A stretch of 35,124 bases of DNA, taken from NCBI GenBank assembly GCA_030272785.1, contig JARXKM010000017.1:1-35124 (forward strand), written 5' to 3'. Within the stretch, counting starts at the first letter, position 1. Each line of letters opens with the position of its first letter. Positions 32,918 to 35,124 of this stretch are shown piece by piece. Source of the DNA: Pseudomonadota bacterium. GTDB lineage: Bacteria > Pseudomonadota > Gammaproteobacteria > Burkholderiales > Burkholderiaceae_D. Under the pieces are notes generated by a model that saw nothing but the letters and a program-made list of their open reading frames with translations, was not told the DNA's origin and ran no database searches. The position numbers were made by a program, and so were the translations under genes.

Positions 32918-33367
32918 TCAGGCCGGCGCCAGCGCCTGCTTGATCATGGCCGAGACCACGCCCATGTCGGTGCCCTTGGGCATTTTCGGCTTGATGATGG
33001 CCATTACCTTGCCCATGTCCTGCGGCCCGGCGGCGCCCGAGGCGGCGACCGCCTCGGCGACGGCGGCGACGATTTCCGCCTCCGACAGGCCGGCCGGCAT
33101 GTAGGTCGCCAGCACCGCCAGTTCGGCCTTTTCGATGTCGGCCAGGTCGGCCCGGCCGCCCGCTTCGAACTGGGTGATCGAATCCTTGCGCTGCTTGATC
33201 ATCTTTTCGAGGATCACCAGCACTTGCTCGTCGCTGACGTCGATGCGCTCATCGACTTCCTTGCGCTTGATCTCGGCCAGGATCAGGCGGATCGTGCCCA
33301 GCTTGCCCGCTTCTTTGGCGCGCATCGCCGTCTTCATGTCGTCGGTGAGTTGTTCTTTCAAGCTCAT
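32918..33367 (-). CDS. GatB/YqeY domain-containing protein
   Basis: A 149-residue YqeY-family protein, standard length for the family. Residues about 3-95 form the helical domain (KEQLTDDMKTAMRAKEAGKL, IRLILAEIKRKEVDER) and 95-147 the smaller domain (GPQDMGKVMAIIKPKMPKGT then DMGVVSAMIKQAL). The fold matches the tRNA-binding tail of GatB, the amidotransferase subunit making Gln-tRNA/Asn-tRNA, but YqeY stands alone without the kinase domain and its role is not firmly established. GAGG five bases before the ATG supports the start. Placement between rpsU and dnaG is the usual one in many bacteria. Confidence 0.95.
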   Translation of the reverse strand: MSLKEQLTDDMKTAMRAKEAGKLGTIRLILAEIKRKEVDERIDVSDEQVLVILEKMIKQRKDSITQFEAGGRADLADIEKAELAVLATYMPAGLSEAEIVAAVAEAVAASGAAGPQDMGKVMAIIKPKMPKGTDMGVVSAMIKQALAPA

Positions 33368-33398
33368 GTCATCCTCGCGTTGGCAGGTATAAATAGCA

Positions 33399-33426
33399 AA
33401 ACCCGCTGCGGTAAACCGGAGCGGGC
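33399..33426 (-). terminator. Terminator/attenuator after rpsU
   Basis: On the minus strand CCCGCT (33426-33421) pairs with AGCGGG (33408-33403), enclosing GGTTTACC that can add pairs. TTTT follows at 33402-33399. It lies between rpsU and yqeY, as the attenuating terminator does in the E. coli rpsU-dnaG-rpoD operon, and would let rpsU be made in excess over downstream genes. Confidence 0.8.
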
Positions 33427-33493
33427 CTGCGATGCATCAGACCGTCAATCCGGACAGGCGCGACGCCTTCACCGGACTACAGGGCTAGCAATC

Positions 33494-33706
33494 TTAGAAT
33501 AATTTCTTCGGCAGTTGTTGGCTGCGAATGCGCTTGTAGTGACGCTTCACAGCAGCTGCCAGCTTGCGCTTGCGCTCAGCCGTTGGCTTTTCGTAGAACT
33601 CGCGTGCGCGCAGTTCTGTCAGCAGACCGGTTTTTTCGATGGTGCGCTTGAAGCGACGCATTGCGACTTCGAACGGCTCGTTTTCTTTAAGGCGAATAGT
33701 GGTCAT
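33494..33706 (-). CDS. rpsU: 30S ribosomal protein bS21
   Basis: A 70-residue, strongly basic protein that is clearly ribosomal protein S21: [20 protein letters not shown], then [20 protein letters not shown] and a basic tail [17 protein letters not shown]. In betaproteobacterial ribosomes bS21 sits near the anti-Shine-Dalgarno and aids mRNA engagement. It is the first gene of the leftward rpsU-yqeY-dnaG-rpoD block and has its own good promoter (33743-33771) and terminator. Its own ribosome binding site is poor, a situation often seen for bS21 genes. Confidence 0.97.
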   Translation of the reverse strand: MTTIRLKENEPFEVAMRRFKRTIEKTGLLTELRAREFYEKPTAERKRKLAAAVKRHYKRIRSQQLPKKLF

Positions 33707-33742
33707 GTAAAAATCAAACCGTTAGATTAGGGGAAGAACGAG

Positions 33743-33771
33743 ATAGTAGCAGGTATCGCCGATCATTGGAA
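33743..33771 (-). promoter_or_regulatory. Sigma-70 promoter of rpsU
   Basis: On the minus strand TTCCAA (33771-33766), a 17-bp spacer and TACTAT (33748-33743) form a standard promoter, improved by TGC directly before the -10 (extended -10). It lies about 40 bp upstream of the rpsU ATG. Confidence 0.65.
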
Positions 33772-33841
33772 GCTTTTCGGCGAGCTGTTTCGCGACAGCC
33801 ACATCCAGCGGGGCCCGTTTTGCCCTGCGTACCGGGCCGCG

Positions 33842-35071
33842 TCAGGCGCGTTCGGCGCGTTCTGCAATCGCCGCCCCGGCGGCGGCGGCCGACGCCCACG
33901 CCCATTGGAAGTTGTAGCCGCCCAGCCAGCCGGTCACATCGACCGCCTCGCCGATAAAATACAGGCCCGGCACCTTGTTGGCCATCATGGTCTGCTGCGA
34001 CAGCTCGCGCGTGTCGACCCCGCCCAAGGTCACCTCGGCCTTGCGGTAGCCTTCCGAGCCGGTCGGCACGATGGCCCAGCGGTTGACCGCGTCGCCCAAC
34101 TTGCGCAGCCTGGCGTCCTGCATGTCGGCCAGCCGCGCGTCGGGCGCGATGCCGGCGACGTCGAGCAGGCATTCGGCCAGCCGCGCCGGCAGCCACTGCG
34201 ACAGCACATTGCCCATCTGCTTCTTCAGGGTACTCTTACCGTCGATCAGCTCCTGCGCCACGTCCATGTCCGGCAGCAGGTTGACGACGATCGGCGTGCC
34301 CGGCTGCCAGTAGCTGGAAATTTGCAGGATGGCCGGGCCGGACAGGCCGCGGTGGGTAAACAGCAGGTCTTCGCGGAATTTGCCGCGCACGGCGCCCTTG
34401 CCCTTGCCGGCGCCGGTTTCGACCTCCACTTCAAGGGCAATGCCGGCCAGCGGCGCGAACATTTCCCACGCCGGGCCGTCGAACGTCAGCGGCACCAGGC
34501 CCGGGCGCGGCTCAACCAGCGCAAGGCCGAACTGGGTGGCGATCTGGTAGCCGAAGTCGGTGGCGCCGATCTTCGGAATCGACAGCCCGCCGGTGGCGAT
34601 CACCACGTTGTCGGCCATGATGTCGCCGGTGTCGGTCGACAGCAGGAAGCCTTCCGGGAACTGCTCGACCGATTCCACCTTGGTCGGCATGCGCCAAGTG
34701 ACGTCGCCGTCGGCGCACTCGGTTTTCAGCATCTGGATGATCAGCTCGGCCGACTCGTCGCAAAACAGCTGGCCGCGATGCTTCTCGTGGTAGCCGATGC
34801 GGTGTTTCTTGACCAGCGCGAGGAAGTCCTGCGGCGTGTAGCGCGACAAGGCGCTCTTGGCGAAGTGCGGATTGGCGGACAGGAAGTTGGCCGGGGCCGT
34901 GTTCAGGTTGGTGAAATTGCAGCGGCCGCCGCCGGAGATGCGGATCTTCTCGGCCAGCTTGGCGGCGTGATCGATCAGCACCACGCGCTTGCCGCGCTGG
35001 GCCGCGATGGCCGCGCACATCATGCCGGCGGCGCCGGCGCCGATCACCGCTACGTCGTATTGTTTTGCCAT
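33842..35071 (-). CDS. NAD(P)/FAD-dependent oxidoreductase, HI0933/YhiN family
   Basis: A 409-residue flavoprotein of the HI0933/YhiN (BaiN-like) family. The N-terminal dinucleotide-binding motif is AVIGAGAAGMMCA (about 8-20), followed by the family signature SGGGRCNFTN (about 46-55). The second FAD-contacting region is VVIATGGLSIPKIGATDFG, and the C-terminal cap has GLYFIGEAVDVTGWLGGYNF. The length is normal. Members are widespread but their physiological substrate is generally unknown, so no specific reaction is assigned. It is upstream of rpsU on the same strand, but rpsU has its own promoter, so the two are probably separate units. The start at 35071 (MAKQYDVAVIG) is the natural N terminus. 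Confidence 0.94.
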   Translation of the reverse strand: MAKQYDVAVIGAGAAGMMCAAIAAQRGKRVVLIDHAAKLAEKIRISGGGRCNFTNLNTAPANFLSANPHFAKSALSRYTPQDFLALVKKHRIGYHEKHRGQLFCDESAELIIQMLKTECADGDVTWRMPTKVESVEQFPEGFLLSTDTGDIMADNVVIATGGLSIPKIGATDFGYQIATQFGLALVEPRPGLVPLTFDGPAWEMFAPLAGIALEVEVETGAGKGKGAVRGKFREDLLFTHRGLSGPAILQISSYWQPGTPIVVNLLPDMDVAQELIDGKSTLKKQMGNVLSQWLPARLAECLLDVAGIAPDARLADMQDARLRKLGDAVNRWAIVPTGSEGYRKAEVTLGGVDTRELSQQTMMANKVPGLYFIGEAVDVTGWLGGYNFQWAWASAAAAGAAIAERAERA

Positions 35072-35124
35072 GGTTGCTGCCGATCCCGCGTATCACTAAA
35101 AGCGTGATTGTAAACTGCGCAGCG

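Overview
The window is GC-rich chromosomal DNA from a betaproteobacterium, most likely an Oxalobacteraceae member of the Massilia/Duganella type. This rests on the rpsU-yqeY-dnaG-rpoD block, a PEP-CTERM/exosortase substrate, two large TonB-dependent receptors paired with secreted hydrolases, and overall gene style. The genus is inferred, not shown.

Layout. Positions 1-5102: a 13-bp tandem repeat, an Lrp/AsnC regulator, and a divergent pair of TonB-dependent receptor plus secreted M28 peptidase, which looks like a peptide-scavenging unit. Positions 5128-9446: a methyl-accepting chemotaxis protein reduced to its signalling domain, then a translationally coupled cation-diffusion-facilitator transporter and P-type ATPase. 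The ATPase ends in a 14-bp GC-rich tandem repeat bracketed by a 40-bp direct repeat. Positions 9670-15864: a CHASE-PAS-GGDEF-EAL protein, a PEP-CTERM protein with a very long coiled coil inserted in its exported domain, and a secreted M20 glutamate-carboxypeptidase-like enzyme.

Positions 16052-27612 are the most interesting part. They form a divergent locus that reads as a cyanophycin (multi-L-arginyl-poly-L-aspartate) scavenging system. Rightward: secreted cyanophycinase, secreted M20 amidohydrolase, a CphZ/AotO-type beta-Asp-Arg dipeptide hydrolase, an ArgR-type AraC-family regulator, and arginine N-succinyltransferase (AstA). Leftward: a TonB-dependent receptor, then, after a terminator, a YfcC-type carrier and an enolase-superfamily N-acylamino-acid racemase/dipeptide epimerase. 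The shared 306-bp intergenic region carries two inverted copies of a tandem operator. It fits the Pseudomonas aeruginosa ArgR half-site TGTCGC-N8-AA-N5 with exact 21-bp periodicity, tying the locus to arginine sensing. Proposed flow: extracellular polymer is cut to beta-Asp-Arg, taken up, hydrolysed to Asp and Arg, and Arg enters the succinyltransferase (AST) route.

Positions 27613-35124: an AT-rich unexplained patch, a tRNA with CAT anticodon (probably tRNA-Ile2) and its terminator, then the leftward macromolecular-synthesis block rpoD, dnaG, yqeY (GatB/YqeY), rpsU with visible promoters and terminators, and finally a HI0933/YhiN-type flavoprotein. The arginine locus appears less GC-extreme than its flanks and lies beside the tRNA 3' end, which is compatible with acquisition, but I found no attachment-site repeat or integrase.
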